Below, piece after piece: positions 16,677-25,987 of a DNA stretch of 41,007 nt. The stretch is from an uncultured Candidatus Saccharibacteria bacterium (GTDB lineage: Bacteria > Patescibacteriota > Saccharimonadia > Saccharimonadales > Saccharimonadaceae): contig CAMVCL010000008.1 of NCBI GenBank assembly GCA_947165975.1, forward strand, positions 1 to 41,007. The letters are read 5' to 3'. The notes beneath the pieces were generated by a model. The model made no database searches. It had not been told where the DNA came from and worked only from the letters and a program-made list of their open reading frames with translations. A program made the position numbers and the translations under genes. Position 1 is the stretch's first letter, and each line of letters opens with the position of its first letter.

Positions 16677-17771
16677 ATGAAATTAAGTTCAACCCCAAAG
16701 CAAGATGGATTCTATATGCCATCTGAGCTTGCTCCACACAAATGTACTTATTTATTGTGGCCAGAACGTCCAGATAATTGGCGTGGTGGTGCAAAGCCTG
16801 CGCAAAAAGCTTTTCGTGAAGTAGTTGAAAAAATCGCTAAGCACGAACCAGTTGTATTGGGTGTTAATCAATCTCAGTATGCGCATGTCTTAGGCATGAA
16901 TATGCATAATGTTCATGTTGTTGAGATATCAAACAATGATTCATGGATTCGTGATACGGGTGCTACGATGGTTGTAAATGGTAATGGTGAAATGCGCGCT
17001 GTGGATTGGGGCTTCAATGGCTATGGAGGTCTAGTAAATGGTATTTATTTTCCGTGGGATCTCGATGATTTAATTGCAGCAAAAATGGCTGCTATCGAAG
17101 GCGTGGATAGGTATCGTACTGACGATTTTGTTCTCGAAGGTGGATCTGTGCATTCGGATGGCGAAGGTACTTTATTAGTTACAGAAGAAACGCTGCTTGA
17201 TGAGGGGCGCAATCCAGGTAAATCGAAAGAAGAAATTGAAAAATATCTTTTGGATTATTGTGGTGCAGAAAAAGTATTATGGATTCCTTATGGTATCTAT
17301 AAAGATGAAGACACGAATGGCCATGTTGATAACATTTGTCAATTTGTTGCGCCGGGTAAAGTTGTGTTAGCTTGGGAAGATAATCCCGAAGATCCGCAAC
17401 ATGAGCGTTCTCAGGCTGCTTTCGACTATCTTAGTAACGAGACTGATGCACGTGGAAGAAAAATTGAAATTCATAAAATACACGTACCGAATGTTGTTAC
17501 CATTACTAAGGAAGAATCTGAAGGAGTCGATGTAGTCGAAGGTACATTCCCCCGCAATGAAGGTGATCGATTGCCGGCTTCTTATATCAATTATTATAAT
17601 TGTAATGGAGCAATCATTTTGCCAGTATTCAATGATCCACATGATGAAGCGGCGGTGCAAACTTTGCAATCGTTGTTCCCGGATCGTGTAATTGAGACTG
17701 TTTATGCGCGTGAGATTTTGTTGGGTGGTGGTAATATACACTGTATTACTCAACAAGTACCGAAGGTCTAA
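16677..17771 (+). CDS. aguA: Agmatine deiminase
   Basis: Hydrolyses agmatine to N-carbamoylputrescine and ammonia. The 364-aa length matches the family. Key segments are LLWPERPDNWR, NDSWIRDTGAT, the GFNGYGG stretch, EGGSVHSDGEGT, NGHVDNICQF and the C-terminal GGGNIHCITQQ with catalytic C356. ATG 16677 is chosen because GGAGG (16668-16672) lies 4 nt upstream and MKLSSTPKQDGFYMP matches the family N-terminus; the GTG at 16638 falls inside a hairpin. It completes the aguB-aguD-aguA set and ends at a strong terminator. Confidence 0.97.
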   Translation: MKLSSTPKQDGFYMPSELAPHKCTYLLWPERPDNWRGGAKPAQKAFREVVEKIAKHEPVVLGVNQSQYAHVLGMNMHNVHVVEISNNDSWIRDTGATMVVNGNGEMRAVDWGFNGYGGLVNGIYFPWDLDDLIAAKMAAIEGVDRYRTDDFVLEGGSVHSDGEGTLLVTEETLLDEGRNPGKSKEEIEKYLLDYCGAEKVLWIPYGIYKDEDTNGHVDNICQFVAPGKVVLAWEDNPEDPQHERSQAAFDYLSNETDARGRKIEIHKIHVPNVVTITKEESEGVDVVEGTFPRNEGDRLPASYINYYNCNGAIILPVFNDPHDEAAVQTLQSLFPDRVIETVYAREILLGGGNIHCITQQVPKV

Positions 17772-17787
17772 AAATCAATTATTAAAG

Positions 17788-17828
17788 AAAATTGAGTTGA
17801 TAATTATTATCAGCTCAATTTTTGTTTT
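17788..17828 (+). terminator. aguA terminator
   Basis: Long stem: AAAATTGAG (17788-17796) pairs with CTCAATTTT (17814-17822), extended by TGATAA/TTATCA around loop TTA. TTTGTTTT continues the T-run. Confidence 0.88.
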
Positions 17829-17853
17829 AGTTAAGACAGAATTAAAATGATTA

Positions 17854-17862
17854 TGTTATAAT
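17854..17862 (+). promoter_or_regulatory. Leaderless extended -10 promoter of gpmI
   Basis: TGT-TATAAT (TATAAT at 17857-17862), GTATTT, ATG at 17869. A 4-of-6 -35 match, AAGACA, lies 18 nt upstream. No Shine-Dalgarno. Confidence 0.78.
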
Positions 17863-17868
17863 GTATTT

Positions 17869-19464
17869 ATGGATAAACTACAGTTTGATGGGCCTGTGGT
17901 CCTTGCGATATTAGATGGTGTGGGATTAGCACCGGATTCACCGGGTAATGCGGTTTCTAAGGCGCGAACTTCTTTTTTGGGGAAAGCTTCGCAGCGTTAT
18001 TTACATGTGGCGCTTGAAGCGTCTGGTGAAGCAGTGGGATTATTGCCTGGACAAATGGGGAATTCTGAAGTGGGACATAATACGATGGGCTGTGGTCGTG
18101 CGATTAAACAAGGGATTGCTCATATTGAAGAAGCTTTTTCAAATGGAGAAATATTTAACTCTGAAGCATGGCGTAATGCGATTGATAGGATGCATATTGG
18201 CGCTGGGGCAAACACTTTACATTTTGCGGGGATTTTTTCAGACGGAGGAGTACATAGTCATATTTCACATTTGGAACAAATGATCGAAAAAGCTTATGGC
18301 GAAGGTGTGCGCAAAATGCGCATTCATGCGATTTTTGATGGTCGTGATGTGCCGCCACAATCAGAACCAAAATATCTTCATAGAATTGAAGAATTTGCTA
18401 AGAAATTTTCTGATGCCGATATTCGGGTTGCTTCTGGTGGTGGTCGGATGGTGTGCGTAGCGGATAGGTATGAGAATGATTGGCAGGTAGTAGCTCGTGG
18501 TTGGGATATGATGGTGAATGGGGAGGCTGACTATTTCTTTAAATCAACAGATGAGGCTATTTCGACTTTACGTCGAATTGATCCAAATGTACAGGATCAA
18601 TATTTACCAGCTTTCGTAATCGTTAATGATAATGACGAGCCGGTCGGTCAAATAAAAAAAGGTGATGCACTTATTTATTTTGATTTTAGAGCAGATCGCG
18701 CAATTGAAATTGCTATGGCGTTTACATATTGGGACTTTCCATATTTCAATCGTGGCAGTTATAAACCGGATGATGTATATTTTGTTGGTATGACAGAGTA
18801 TAATACTGATACACATGTGCCAGAACATCAATTAGTAAAACCGGTGTATATTAATGATACGCTAAATCGATTCTTGGGTGCTCGTGGTTTGTCACAGTTG
18901 GCTATTTCTGAGACTGTAAAATTCGGTCATGTAACATATTATTTTGATGGCAATAGTTATGATAAAGCAGAAGGTGAAGATTTTATTCAGATTGATTCCT
19001 ATACGGAACCTTTCGAAACGAGACCATGGATGCGTAGTGCTGAAATTACGGATGCCGTTCTTGAAAATATGGCAAAATATAAGCTTGTGCGTATTAATTA
19101 TCCTGGTGGCGACATGGTTGGGCATACTGCTGATATGGAAGCCACAATTGTTGCGATGGAGTCAATTGACTTGAGTTTAGCGCGTATTATGAAAAAGGTT
19201 GAAGAACTGGGTGGATGCTTGGTCGTAGTAGCGGACCATGGAAATGCAGAAGAATTATTGGATAATACTGGTAAGCCAAAAACGTCACATACAACGAATA
19301 GGGTACCATGTTTGATTTGTGACGGCACTGATAATAAGAATAAATACATATTGAATACTATCGAGAAGCCTGGTTTAGCTAATCTTGCTTCGACTTTGGC
19401 GATTTTACTCGGGCAAAATGATTACCCCGATACGTGGGAGCAACCATTAATTAAATTGAAATAA
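17869..19464 (+). CDS. gpmI: Cofactor-independent phosphoglycerate mutase
   Basis: Interconverts 3- and 2-phosphoglycerate through a phosphoserine in an alkaline-phosphatase fold with two metal ions. LAILDGVGLAP is at the N-terminus, the nucleophile S66 lies in GQMGNSEVGH, and IFDGRDVPPQS, RADRAIE, GDMVGHT and VVADHGNAEELLD are all present. It is 531 aa, slightly longer than the typical 510. It has its own leaderless promoter and converges with galU, with a single base between the two stop codons. Confidence 0.97.
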   Translation: MDKLQFDGPVVLAILDGVGLAPDSPGNAVSKARTSFLGKASQRYLHVALEASGEAVGLLPGQMGNSEVGHNTMGCGRAIKQGIAHIEEAFSNGEIFNSEAWRNAIDRMHIGAGANTLHFAGIFSDGGVHSHISHLEQMIEKAYGEGVRKMRIHAIFDGRDVPPQSEPKYLHRIEEFAKKFSDADIRVASGGGRMVCVADRYENDWQVVARGWDMMVNGEADYFFKSTDEAISTLRRIDPNVQDQYLPAFVIVNDNDEPVGQIKKGDALIYFDFRADRAIEIAMAFTYWDFPYFNRGSYKPDDVYFVGMTEYNTDTHVPEHQLVKPVYINDTLNRFLGARGLSQLAISETVKFGHVTYYFDGNSYDKAEGEDFIQIDSYTEPFETRPWMRSAEITDAVLENMAKYKLVRINYPGGDMVGHTADMEATIVAMESIDLSLARIMKKVEELGGCLVVVADHGNAEELLDNTGKPKTSHTTNRVPCLICDGTDNKNKYILNTIEKPGLANLASTLAILLGQNDYPDTWEQPLIKLK

Positions 19465-19465
19465 T

Positions 19466-20296
19466 TTATTTACCACAAACTACGTTGTTGGCATGTAGCC
19501 AGCCCTCTACCGAACCGCCGTCGAGATATTCACCAGTAGTTGGTGCGATACGCATGATGCCACCTTCTTTGATATATTCATCGATTGGGTCAGTGATCAT
19601 GTATTCTTGATCTTTTGGTCCAAAATTGTTTTCGTTGACATATTTAATAATTTTTTGTTGTAATTCTGGTGCGATAATATATTTGGAAACATTGATTAGA
19701 TTCGAAGGGGCTTCTTTTGGATTTGGTTTTTCGATTACATTGATAAGCTTCCCGTCTTTAACTGATAAAACTCCATATTTTTCAACTTTAGATTTATCAA
19801 TCTCGACGCCTAGAATGGCAGAATCGCTTGAATCTTTGATGGACTTAATGAGGGCTTCAGCGGCGGATTCGCCGTTTGGATTCCAAATAAAGTCATCTCC
19901 CATAAATACTAGAACTGGCTCATTGATATTATATTCCTCTACGACCATGGCGATAGGAACTGCAGTACCGTATTTGCCAGCCGGATCTTGAATGGTATAG
20001 TGAATAGTGACATCGTCTGGTAGGGTCTTGGCAAGCTTAAGCCTGTCTTCTTTGCCACGATCGATGAGATATTGATTAAGAGCTAGATTGTCTTTGTAAA
20101 ATTCTTTTACTTGGCATGGTTCTACATTTGAGATAACCATGTAAATATCCTTGACGCCTGCTTTGATTAATTCCTGTACGGAATAATCAACGAGCGGACG
20201 ATTGCCAACTGGGAGCATTGATTTTTCGATAATCTTAGTAATGGGCAGACGACGGGTGCCCCAACCGGCTACCGGTATAATAGCTTTTGTAATCAT
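19466..20296 (-). CDS. galU: UTP-glucose-1-phosphate uridylyltransferase
   Basis: Makes UDP-glucose for surface glycans. It is 276 aa, with the nucleotidyltransferase N-terminus AIIPVAGWGTRRLPITKIIEKSMLPV (usually AGLGTR; Leu replaced by Trp), LVFMGDDF and the C-terminal EYLDGGSVEGWLHAN. Downstream partners that would use UDP-glucose are not in the window. The ATG at 20296 lies 9 nt after a TATAAT and has no Shine-Dalgarno. Confidence 0.93.
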   Translation of the reverse strand: MITKAIIPVAGWGTRRLPITKIIEKSMLPVGNRPLVDYSVQELIKAGVKDIYMVISNVEPCQVKEFYKDNLALNQYLIDRGKEDRLKLAKTLPDDVTIHYTIQDPAGKYGTAVPIAMVVEEYNINEPVLVFMGDDFIWNPNGESAAEALIKSIKDSSDSAILGVEIDKSKVEKYGVLSVKDGKLINVIEKPNPKEAPSNLINVSKYIIAPELQQKIIKYVNENNFGPKDQEYMITDPIDEYIKEGGIMRIAPTTGEYLDGGSVEGWLHANNVVCGK

Positions 20297-20305
20297 AATA
20301 AGAAC

Positions 20306-20314
20306 ATTATATCA
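20306..20314 (-). promoter_or_regulatory. galU extended -10 promoter
   Basis: Minus strand TGA-TATAAT (TATAAT at 20306-20311), 9 nt before the galU ATG. It lies back to back with the -10 of the divergent ANL-enzyme gene. Confidence 0.65.
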
Positions 20315-20320
20315 TAATTG

Positions 20321-20329
20321 TGTTATAAT
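20321..20329 (+). promoter_or_regulatory. Extended -10 promoter of the ANL-enzyme gene
   Basis: TGT-TATAAT (TATAAT at 20324-20329), then a 24-nt stretch with GAGG (20345-20348) 5 nt before ATG 20354. Confidence 0.65.
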
Positions 20330-20353
20330 ATATTTATTCGAAGCGAGGTAAAT

Positions 20354-22057
20354 ATGTTAAAAATCAAGAATCAGAAGCGCGACCCGTTGGTGCCGCCCAT
20401 TAGCGTATCAGCATTATTTAATTTATCGAGTTTCCGTCATTGGGATGATGTGGTGGCGAATCAGAAAGAAATTGATTTTACTAGGCGTGAATTAAGAAAG
20501 GACTGTAGGACTTTAGCAAGAGCCTTTTTGGCACTTGGAGTTAAAAAAGGTGACATTATTACGGTCGCTACTGGCCGTTCGATGTATGAAAACATTTTAA
20601 TATTCTTAGCAGCAAATCGACTTGGTGCAATTGTGTCGTTTTTGGATGAAAAAACACCTCGTGATACTTTATTACATTATTTAGATGAATTTCAGTCTCC
20701 GATAGTGATCACATATAAATATAATGATCGCAGGATTAAAGAGTTGAAACGTGACGCAGAAACAGTTAAACATGTGATCAATTTGGATGGTAAGACTGTT
20801 GACGAAGGAGGGCCAGACGATGGACAGACTGAAGATGTGGAAGTTTTTGCTCTAGATGGATTTTGGGTAGGTAAACAAAATATTAAGGATATAGCTTCTT
20901 CTCGTCGTGGGTGGATTCCGAAACATATGTTTGCGGCGAAGCGTGAAGCCTTAATCTCGTTTACTTCTGGCTCGACTTCGGGTCCTAAACCTATGGTATT
21001 TACGAATAAAAATTTGATTGCTTCGGCGATTTATTCTAAAGTGGCTTCTGGTGTGAAGATGTGGGATAAGGAATTGCATACCTGGATGAGTTATGTAAAA
21101 TTTGATTGTCCGTATGGTTTAGTTGTTTCAGTCTTGGCACCAATCTGTGGCGGTGGTGAAGTTATTTTGACACCAGATATTGATGATGATAACTTAGATT
21201 ATTACATCGGAAAAAATCCTAATACAATCTTCGGTATTCCCCCATTGCTTGAAGCAATGCCTTTATTGAAGAAAGATACCGATATTAGTGAATTAAAGAT
21301 GTTTGCTTCGGGTGGCGAACGTTTGGAGAAGAATGCGTCATTATCGGCATTAGAGTTTTTTAAATCTCGTGGTCTTGCTCATGTTAAGATTAGTAATGGT
21401 TATGGTGTGGGTGAGGCGTTGGGGTTAATTTCTACAGCAGTTGGTAATACTGCCTATAACCCTGATTCAGTGGGTAAAATTCCAGCCGGTGCGCATGTAA
21501 TGGTTTTAGATCCAGAAACTGGTGAGGAATTAGACTTTGGAAAAACTGGTTTACTGTATGCGACTGGTAAGCATGTCTTAAGTCGTTATTATAATCGCCC
21601 AGAGCTAGATGATGAGAAGATCATCAAGATACATGGACGCAAATATGTGAATACAGGCGATTTGGCATATGTGTCAGAAACCGGCTATATAACTCTGGTA
21701 GGGCGGGCAACTTTCTTTATTAATAATTTGCCGGCGAAAGTTTATTATGAAGTGGTACGGACGGCAGTAAGTAAATCAGAATTAGTGAAGAAATGTTATG
21801 TGGTGAAAGGTCCTGATGCTAAATTGAAATTGGCTTCGTATGCTTTTGTGGTGACACAAGAAGGTGTAGGGCATAACAATGAGGTGAGAAGAGCAATAGT
21901 GAAAAAAGCAACGGAACCATTTAATTTAGGTCGACGTCGAATAACGCTGAAATCTTACGAGATTCCTCGTAAAGTTATCTTTTTGGACGAGATGCCTTTG
22001 ACGCGAGCCAATAAGATTGATTTTCGTAAACTTGAAAAAATTGCAAAGGAGATGTAG
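20354..22057 (+). CDS. ANL-superfamily adenylating enzyme (acyl-CoA synthetase/acyl-AMP ligase-like)
   Basis: 567 aa. The adenylation P-loop TSGSTSGPKP spans 204-213, GYGVGEAL resembles motif A5, NTGDLAYVSETGYITLVGR is motif A7, and the A10-type lysine K554 lies in LTRANKIDF. These motifs imply ATP-dependent activation of a carboxylate as acyl-AMP. Start ATG 20354 has GAGG upstream; the frame also opens at 20318, inside the promoter. No carrier protein, thioesterase or fatty-acid gene is nearby, so the substrate and the acceptor are unknown. Candidates are a scavenged fatty acid, an amino acid for cell-surface modification, or an aryl acid. Family assignment is solid; specificity is open. Confidence 0.82.
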   Translation: MLKIKNQKRDPLVPPISVSALFNLSSFRHWDDVVANQKEIDFTRRELRKDCRTLARAFLALGVKKGDIITVATGRSMYENILIFLAANRLGAIVSFLDEKTPRDTLLHYLDEFQSPIVITYKYNDRRIKELKRDAETVKHVINLDGKTVDEGGPDDGQTEDVEVFALDGFWVGKQNIKDIASSRRGWIPKHMFAAKREALISFTSGSTSGPKPMVFTNKNLIASAIYSKVASGVKMWDKELHTWMSYVKFDCPYGLVVSVLAPICGGGEVILTPDIDDDNLDYYIGKNPNTIFGIPPLLEAMPLLKKDTDISELKMFASGGERLEKNASLSALEFFKSRGLAHVKISNGYGVGEALGLISTAVGNTAYNPDSVGKIPAGAHVMVLDPETGEELDFGKTGLLYATGKHVLSRYYNRPELDDEKIIKIHGRKYVNTGDLAYVSETGYITLVGRATFFINNLPAKVYYEVVRTAVSKSELVKKCYVVKGPDAKLKLASYAFVVTQEGVGHNNEVRRAIVKKATEPFNLGRRRITLKSYEIPRKVIFLDEMPLTRANKIDFRKLEKIAKEM

Positions 22058-22082
22058 ATTCCTTCTGTTACTGCGTTTATTG

Positions 22083-22091
22083 TGGTATAAT
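22083..22091 (+). promoter_or_regulatory. Extended -10 promoter of the 22121 gene
   Basis: TGG-TATAAT (TATAAT at 22086-22091). The ATG at 22121 is preceded by AAAGGA, giving a conventional leader of about 23 nt. Confidence 0.6.
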
Positions 22092-22120
22092 TTAATCATA
22101 AGCTAAATAGAAAGGATAAG

Positions 22121-22813
22121 ATGGAGCCCGATCAAGATATCAATGTAGAGGCGACACCTGAGATAAAAAACGAAAGTAGTAGTGCCGATAAACCGAAGAA
22201 GAATATTGGCATAGCTATTGTTGTGATTGCTTTGGCTCTAGTGGCAGTGGGTGGAATTGGCTTTGGGATTTGGGCAGTATTAGATGGAAATCAAAAAGCT
22301 AAAGATTTAAATGTACAAATTGATACTCTAAAAGCGCAACTAGCCGAAAAAGACAATTCTGAAAACGTGGTCGTTGAATCAACAGAAAATGGCGAAACTG
22401 GGGTGGTGGTTAATGCGAAGGAATATATCTTTGTCAGTGAATGGGGCATAAAGATTAAAATTCCGAGAGAATTGAAGGATGTTAGCTATACTTATCATAA
22501 TGACGGGAACGGTATTGGTATGTTGGCGGTTGCTGGTGTTAGCTCTTCGAGTAGTAGTGATGATATTCCGGAATTTGCAAACCTCTTTGAGAACAATACT
22601 GGTTTAGGGGCAATTTCTCGAACACCGAAAGGAGCTGAAGTTTCAATAGCTTCACCCCCATCCCTAGTGTTTTCTGACAATAATTACGATTATTATTATT
22701 CCCATCCTCAAGCTGCGTTTTCAAATGATGAGGCTGAAATACAATTAGAAGTAGAAAGTACCGGGATTGTCGAGGATATGCTTAAAGACGAAGAAAATTA
22801 TTCAAAGATATAA
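22121..22813 (+). CDS. Membrane-anchored extracytoplasmic protein of unknown function
   Basis: 230 aa. Residues 1-27 are acidic and polar with a KPKK stop-transfer cluster. One membrane segment spans about 29-52. A short coiled-coil-like stretch follows (QIDTLKAQLAEKD), then an outside domain of about 150 residues with no motif I recognise. It has the same plan as the proteins at 31728 and 34927: cytoplasmic tail, one helix, small outside domain. Start supported by AAAGGA. Real gene; function unknown. Confidence 0.8.
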   Translation: MEPDQDINVEATPEIKNESSSADKPKKNIGIAIVVIALALVAVGGIGFGIWAVLDGNQKAKDLNVQIDTLKAQLAEKDNSENVVVESTENGETGVVVNAKEYIFVSEWGIKIKIPRELKDVSYTYHNDGNGIGMLAVAGVSSSSSSDDIPEFANLFENNTGLGAISRTPKGAEVSIASPPSLVFSDNNYDYYYSHPQAAFSNDEAEIQLEVESTGIVEDMLKDEENYSKI

Positions 22814-22836
22814 TTTAACAGGGGAAGTTTAGTTAA

Positions 22837-22863
22837 TTAGCACTCTTGACATGAGAGTGCTAG
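22837..22863. promoter_or_regulatory. CIRCE operator (HrcA binding site) upstream of clpC
   Basis: TTAGCACTC (22837-22845), nine bases, GAGTGCTAG (22855-22863). This matches the CIRCE consensus TTAGCACTC-N9-GAGTGCTAA at 17 of 18 arm positions. The nine-base spacer contains the clpC -35, so a bound repressor would block RNA polymerase. Confidence 0.92.
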
Positions 22864-22874
22864 TTTTGTATAAT
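22846..22874 (+). promoter_or_regulatory. clpC promoter (consensus TTGACA-17-TATAAT)
   Basis: Both hexamers are perfect, TTGACA (22846-22851) and TATAAT (22869-22874), with the ideal 17-nt spacer. The -10 ends 9 nt before ATG 22884. It is the best promoter in the window and overlaps the CIRCE element. Confidence 0.92.
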
Positions 22875-22883
22875 GAAGGTATT

Positions 22884-25352
22884 ATGCAGGAAGAATTTAG
22901 TGAAATAATGAATAGACTGTCTGAAAACGCAAGGTTTGCGCTACAGAAGGCAGACTATTATAGTAAAAGATACAACAATGGTTATATGGGTACGGAACAC
23001 CTGCTACTAGGAATAATGTCGATGGATAATTCGACGGGTGCAAAAATGTTGCGTGAGGAAGGTGCAACGACTGATGAAATTGAAAAAGCACTTAATAAGG
23101 TAGCGGTGGAAGTGCCGGGCTCTGATATGGCAATGATGTCGCTTTCAGAGGCGGTAATTTTGACTTTGAGAATGGCTCAAAACTATACTCGTGAACAGGG
23201 TTTGACAGTTATTGGGACAGAGCATGTTCTGTATGCTTTACTTTCGCAACCGAATTCGCGAGCTTCTTTGATTCTGACTGGTTTGAAGGTTGATACTGAA
23301 AAATTGATGGATGATATTGAAAGGTTGGTTGAAGAACAGACCAAAGATGAAAGATTAAAAGCCGAAAAGGCTAAATATTTAAAGAAGACTCCATTGCGTT
23401 TTTTGAATCGTTATGGAAAGGATTTAACTGAAGAAGCCAAGCAAGGTCACCTTGACACAGTGATTGGACGCGAAAATGAGATTGAGCGTGTCGTGACAGT
23501 TCTTTCGCGGCGTACTAAGTCTAATCCAGTATTGATTGGTGAGGCAGGCGTTGGTAAGACAGCCATTGTAGAAGGATTGGCAACTAGGATTGCTAATAAT
23601 GAAGTGCCGGGTAATTTAATTGGAAAACACATTTATCAGGTCGATTTATCTTCGTTGGTGGCAGGGACTAAATTTCGTGGCGAATTCGAGGAGAGAATTA
23701 AGGGTGTAATCGATGAAGCTACTGGTGATGATTCAATACTACTATTCATTGATGAAATTCATCTACTTTCTGGAGCGGGATCATCTGAAGGATCAATGGA
23801 TGCAGCAAATATCTTGAAGCCAGCTTTGGCACGTAATTCAATTAATCTGATTGGCGCAACCACACTGGATGAATATCGTAAATCAATCGAAAAAGACAAA
23901 GCTTTGAGTCGTCGTTTTCAGACTGTAATGGTTGAAGAACCGTCTGCTGCAGTAACTTTAAGAATCCTAAAAGGTATTAAAGAACACTACGAAAAACATC
24001 ATGGTGTAGTTATCCCAGATGAGATGCTTGAGGTTGCAATTACAATGGGGCAACGCTACATTAACGATAGATTTATGCCTGACAAGGTGATTGACATCAT
24101 TGATGAAGCGTCAGCAATTTGTAAAGTGGCTGCAGATAAAAAAGGTGGTGGTAAGTATAAAAAAATGAAGATTGAAAAATCTACATTAGAAAATAAGATT
24201 ACCGAAGCTGCAGAAAATGAAAATTATGAAAAAGCGGCTGAGTATAAGACTCAATTAGCTAAATTAGAACAGGAAATTAAAGCTCTGGAAAAGGCTGGAG
24301 TAAAGGAGACCGAGAACCCGACATTGACGGAGGAAAACTTGGCTACAGCAGTTTCTCTGAAGACTGGGATTCCGGTTTCTAAGGTACATGGTTCCGAAAT
24401 GAAAATGTTGCTGGATTTAGAAAATCATATTAAAGAGTCGATTATCGGTCAAGATGAAGCTGTTAATGCTGTAGCGAAAGCAATTCGTCGAGGACGTAGC
24501 GGAATTGCGGATCCTAGACGTCCGATTGGCTCGTTCTTGTTTATGGGGCCGACTGGTGTTGGTAAGACTGAATTAGCGCGTGTTATCGCGCGTGAAGTGT
24601 TTGGTGGTGAAAATGCCTTAGTTAAGATTGATATGTCGGAATTTGGCGAAAAGCATAATGTCTCTCGTTTGGTGGGTGCGCCAGCTGGATATATCGGTTA
24701 TGATGATGGTGGTAAATTGACTGAAGCAGTGCGCCGTAAGCCTTATTCGGTGATTTTGTTTGATGAAATTGAAAAAGCGCATCCGGATGTTTTTAATTTA
24801 TTGCTTCAGATTTTGGAAGATGGCGTATTGACGGATGGACAAGGTAATAAGATTAAGTTTAATAATACGATCGTAATTTTGACTTCGAATTTGGGCTCGG
24901 CGGATATGTATCGTGAGTCAGAATTAGGTTTTACAGCAAAAACTACTAAAGATAAGAAAGCATTAGAGCAGGAATATGAGGAAAACAAGTCTTATGCGAT
25001 GAAGGCTTTAAAGAAAGTGATGCGCCCAGAGTTGATTAATCGTTTGGATAATATCTTAGTGTTTCATGCGCTCACTCGTAAGAATGTGGAGAAGATTTTT
25101 GACAATTTGATTAATGATTTGAAAAAGCGTTTAGCGACAAAAGGTATTGGTTTGAAGATTGACGCTGAAGCTAAGGATTATTTAATCAAAGAAGGGTATG
25201 ATCCTAAAAATGGAGCGAGACCTTTGCGTCGTAAGATTGAAGACGAAGTCGAATCATTATTGTCAGAAGATATTATTTCGGAGAAATTGCAAAAGGGTGA
25301 TATTCCAGTTTTGAAATTGGTAAATAAGAAACTTAAATTAGTAAAGGAGTAA
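22884..25352 (+). CDS. clpC: Clp protease ATPase subunit ClpC
   Basis: Double-ring AAA+ unfoldase that feeds ClpP. Counting from ATG 22884 (822 aa), a Clp-N repeat domain covers about 10-150, the first Walker A GEAGVGKT is at 219-226 with LLFIDEIH downstream, a UVR-like coiled region spans about 425-465, the second Walker A GPTGVGKT is at 555-562, and a Clp D2-small domain ends the protein. The frame opens at 22851 inside the CIRCE element, upstream of the -10, so that start is excluded. ATG 22884 is 9 nt after the -10 and lacks a Shine-Dalgarno; ATG 22908 is a fallback. clpP follows one base after the stop. The operator predicts heat-shock regulation by HrcA. Confidence 0.97.
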   Translation: MQEEFSEIMNRLSENARFALQKADYYSKRYNNGYMGTEHLLLGIMSMDNSTGAKMLREEGATTDEIEKALNKVAVEVPGSDMAMMSLSEAVILTLRMAQNYTREQGLTVIGTEHVLYALLSQPNSRASLILTGLKVDTEKLMDDIERLVEEQTKDERLKAEKAKYLKKTPLRFLNRYGKDLTEEAKQGHLDTVIGRENEIERVVTVLSRRTKSNPVLIGEAGVGKTAIVEGLATRIANNEVPGNLIGKHIYQVDLSSLVAGTKFRGEFEERIKGVIDEATGDDSILLFIDEIHLLSGAGSSEGSMDAANILKPALARNSINLIGATTLDEYRKSIEKDKALSRRFQTVMVEEPSAAVTLRILKGIKEHYEKHHGVVIPDEMLEVAITMGQRYINDRFMPDKVIDIIDEASAICKVAADKKGGGKYKKMKIEKSTLENKITEAAENENYEKAAEYKTQLAKLEQEIKALEKAGVKETENPTLTEENLATAVSLKTGIPVSKVHGSEMKMLLDLENHIKESIIGQDEAVNAVAKAIRRGRSGIADPRRPIGSFLFMGPTGVGKTELARVIAREVFGGENALVKIDMSEFGEKHNVSRLVGAPAGYIGYDDGGKLTEAVRRKPYSVILFDEIEKAHPDVFNLLLQILEDGVLTDGQGNKIKFNNTIVILTSNLGSADMYRESELGFTAKTTKDKKALEQEYEENKSYAMKALKKVMRPELINRLDNILVFHALTRKNVEKIFDNLINDLKKRLATKGIGLKIDAEAKDYLIKEGYDPKNGARPLRRKIEDEVESLLSEDIISEKLQKGDIPVLKLVNKKLKLVKE

Positions 25353-25353
25353 T

Positions 25354-25935
25354 ATGAAAGATTATTTAGTGCCTACAGTAGTAGAAGAAACTAATAAAGG
25401 CGAACGGGCTTATGATATTTATTCTAGATTGCTTAATGATCGGATTGTTTTTCTTGGCGAAGATGTTAATTCACATACGGCGAATCTAGTAATCGCGCAA
25501 CTTTTATATTTAGCACATGAAGATTCCAAAAAACCAATCAAGCTCTATATTAATTCCCCTGGTGGATCTGTATATGATGGATTGGCTATTATTGATACGA
25601 TGAATTATATTGAACCAGATGTGGAAACAATTGGTATTGGTTTACAAGCATCGATGGGGGCGATGTTGTTGTCGTCTGGCGCTAAGGGAAAAAGATATTG
25701 TTTGCCGAATTCTCGTATAATGATCCATCAACCGTCTTCTGGCACTGAGGGTAAGATTACTGATCAGGAGATAATGTTGCGCGAAGGAGTATTCCTAAAG
25801 AAGCGTTTAGCGGAAATCTTTGCAAAAAATACTGGTAAGGAATTGAAGCAAGTGGAGAAAGATATGGATCGTGATAATTGGATGAGCGCAGAAGAAGCTA
25901 AAAGTTATGGGATTATTGATGAAATAATCAAATAG
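25354..25935 (+). CDS. clpP: ATP-dependent Clp protease proteolytic subunit
   Basis: Serine peptidase that forms the chamber served by ClpC. It is 193 aa. The catalytic triad is S100 (QASMGAM), H125 (MIHQPS) and D174 (MDRDNWMS). [14 protein letters not shown] forms the oxyanion and substrate strand. The Shine-Dalgarno AAAGGAG lies inside the clpC 3' end, and the gap is one base, so clpC and clpP form one operon. A long palindrome follows. Confidence 0.98.
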   Translation: MKDYLVPTVVEETNKGERAYDIYSRLLNDRIVFLGEDVNSHTANLVIAQLLYLAHEDSKKPIKLYINSPGGSVYDGLAIIDTMNYIEPDVETIGIGLQASMGAMLLSSGAKGKRYCLPNSRIMIHQPSSGTEGKITDQEIMLREGVFLKKRLAEIFAKNTGKELKQVEKDMDRDNWMSAEEAKSYGIIDEIIK

Positions 25936-25952
25936 AGTTGATGAATCAATGA

Positions 25953-25987
25953 AAAATTATACCATATATAATATATGGTATAATTTT
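25953..25987. repeat. 35-bp perfect palindrome: clpP terminator and rnhA promoter
   Basis: 17-bp perfect arms (25953-25969 and 25971-25987) around one central base. Each arm carries an extended -10, TGG-TATAAT: plus strand TATAAT at 25979-25984, minus strand at 25956-25961. As RNA it folds into a long A/U-rich hairpin ending in UUUU, which could terminate clpP. The plus -10 is 6 nt before the rnhA ATG at 25991. Confidence 0.85.

Noticed and set aside
22851-22883. Earlier ClpC start at 22851
   Set aside because: It lies inside the CIRCE element and upstream of the -10, so it would not be in the mRNA.
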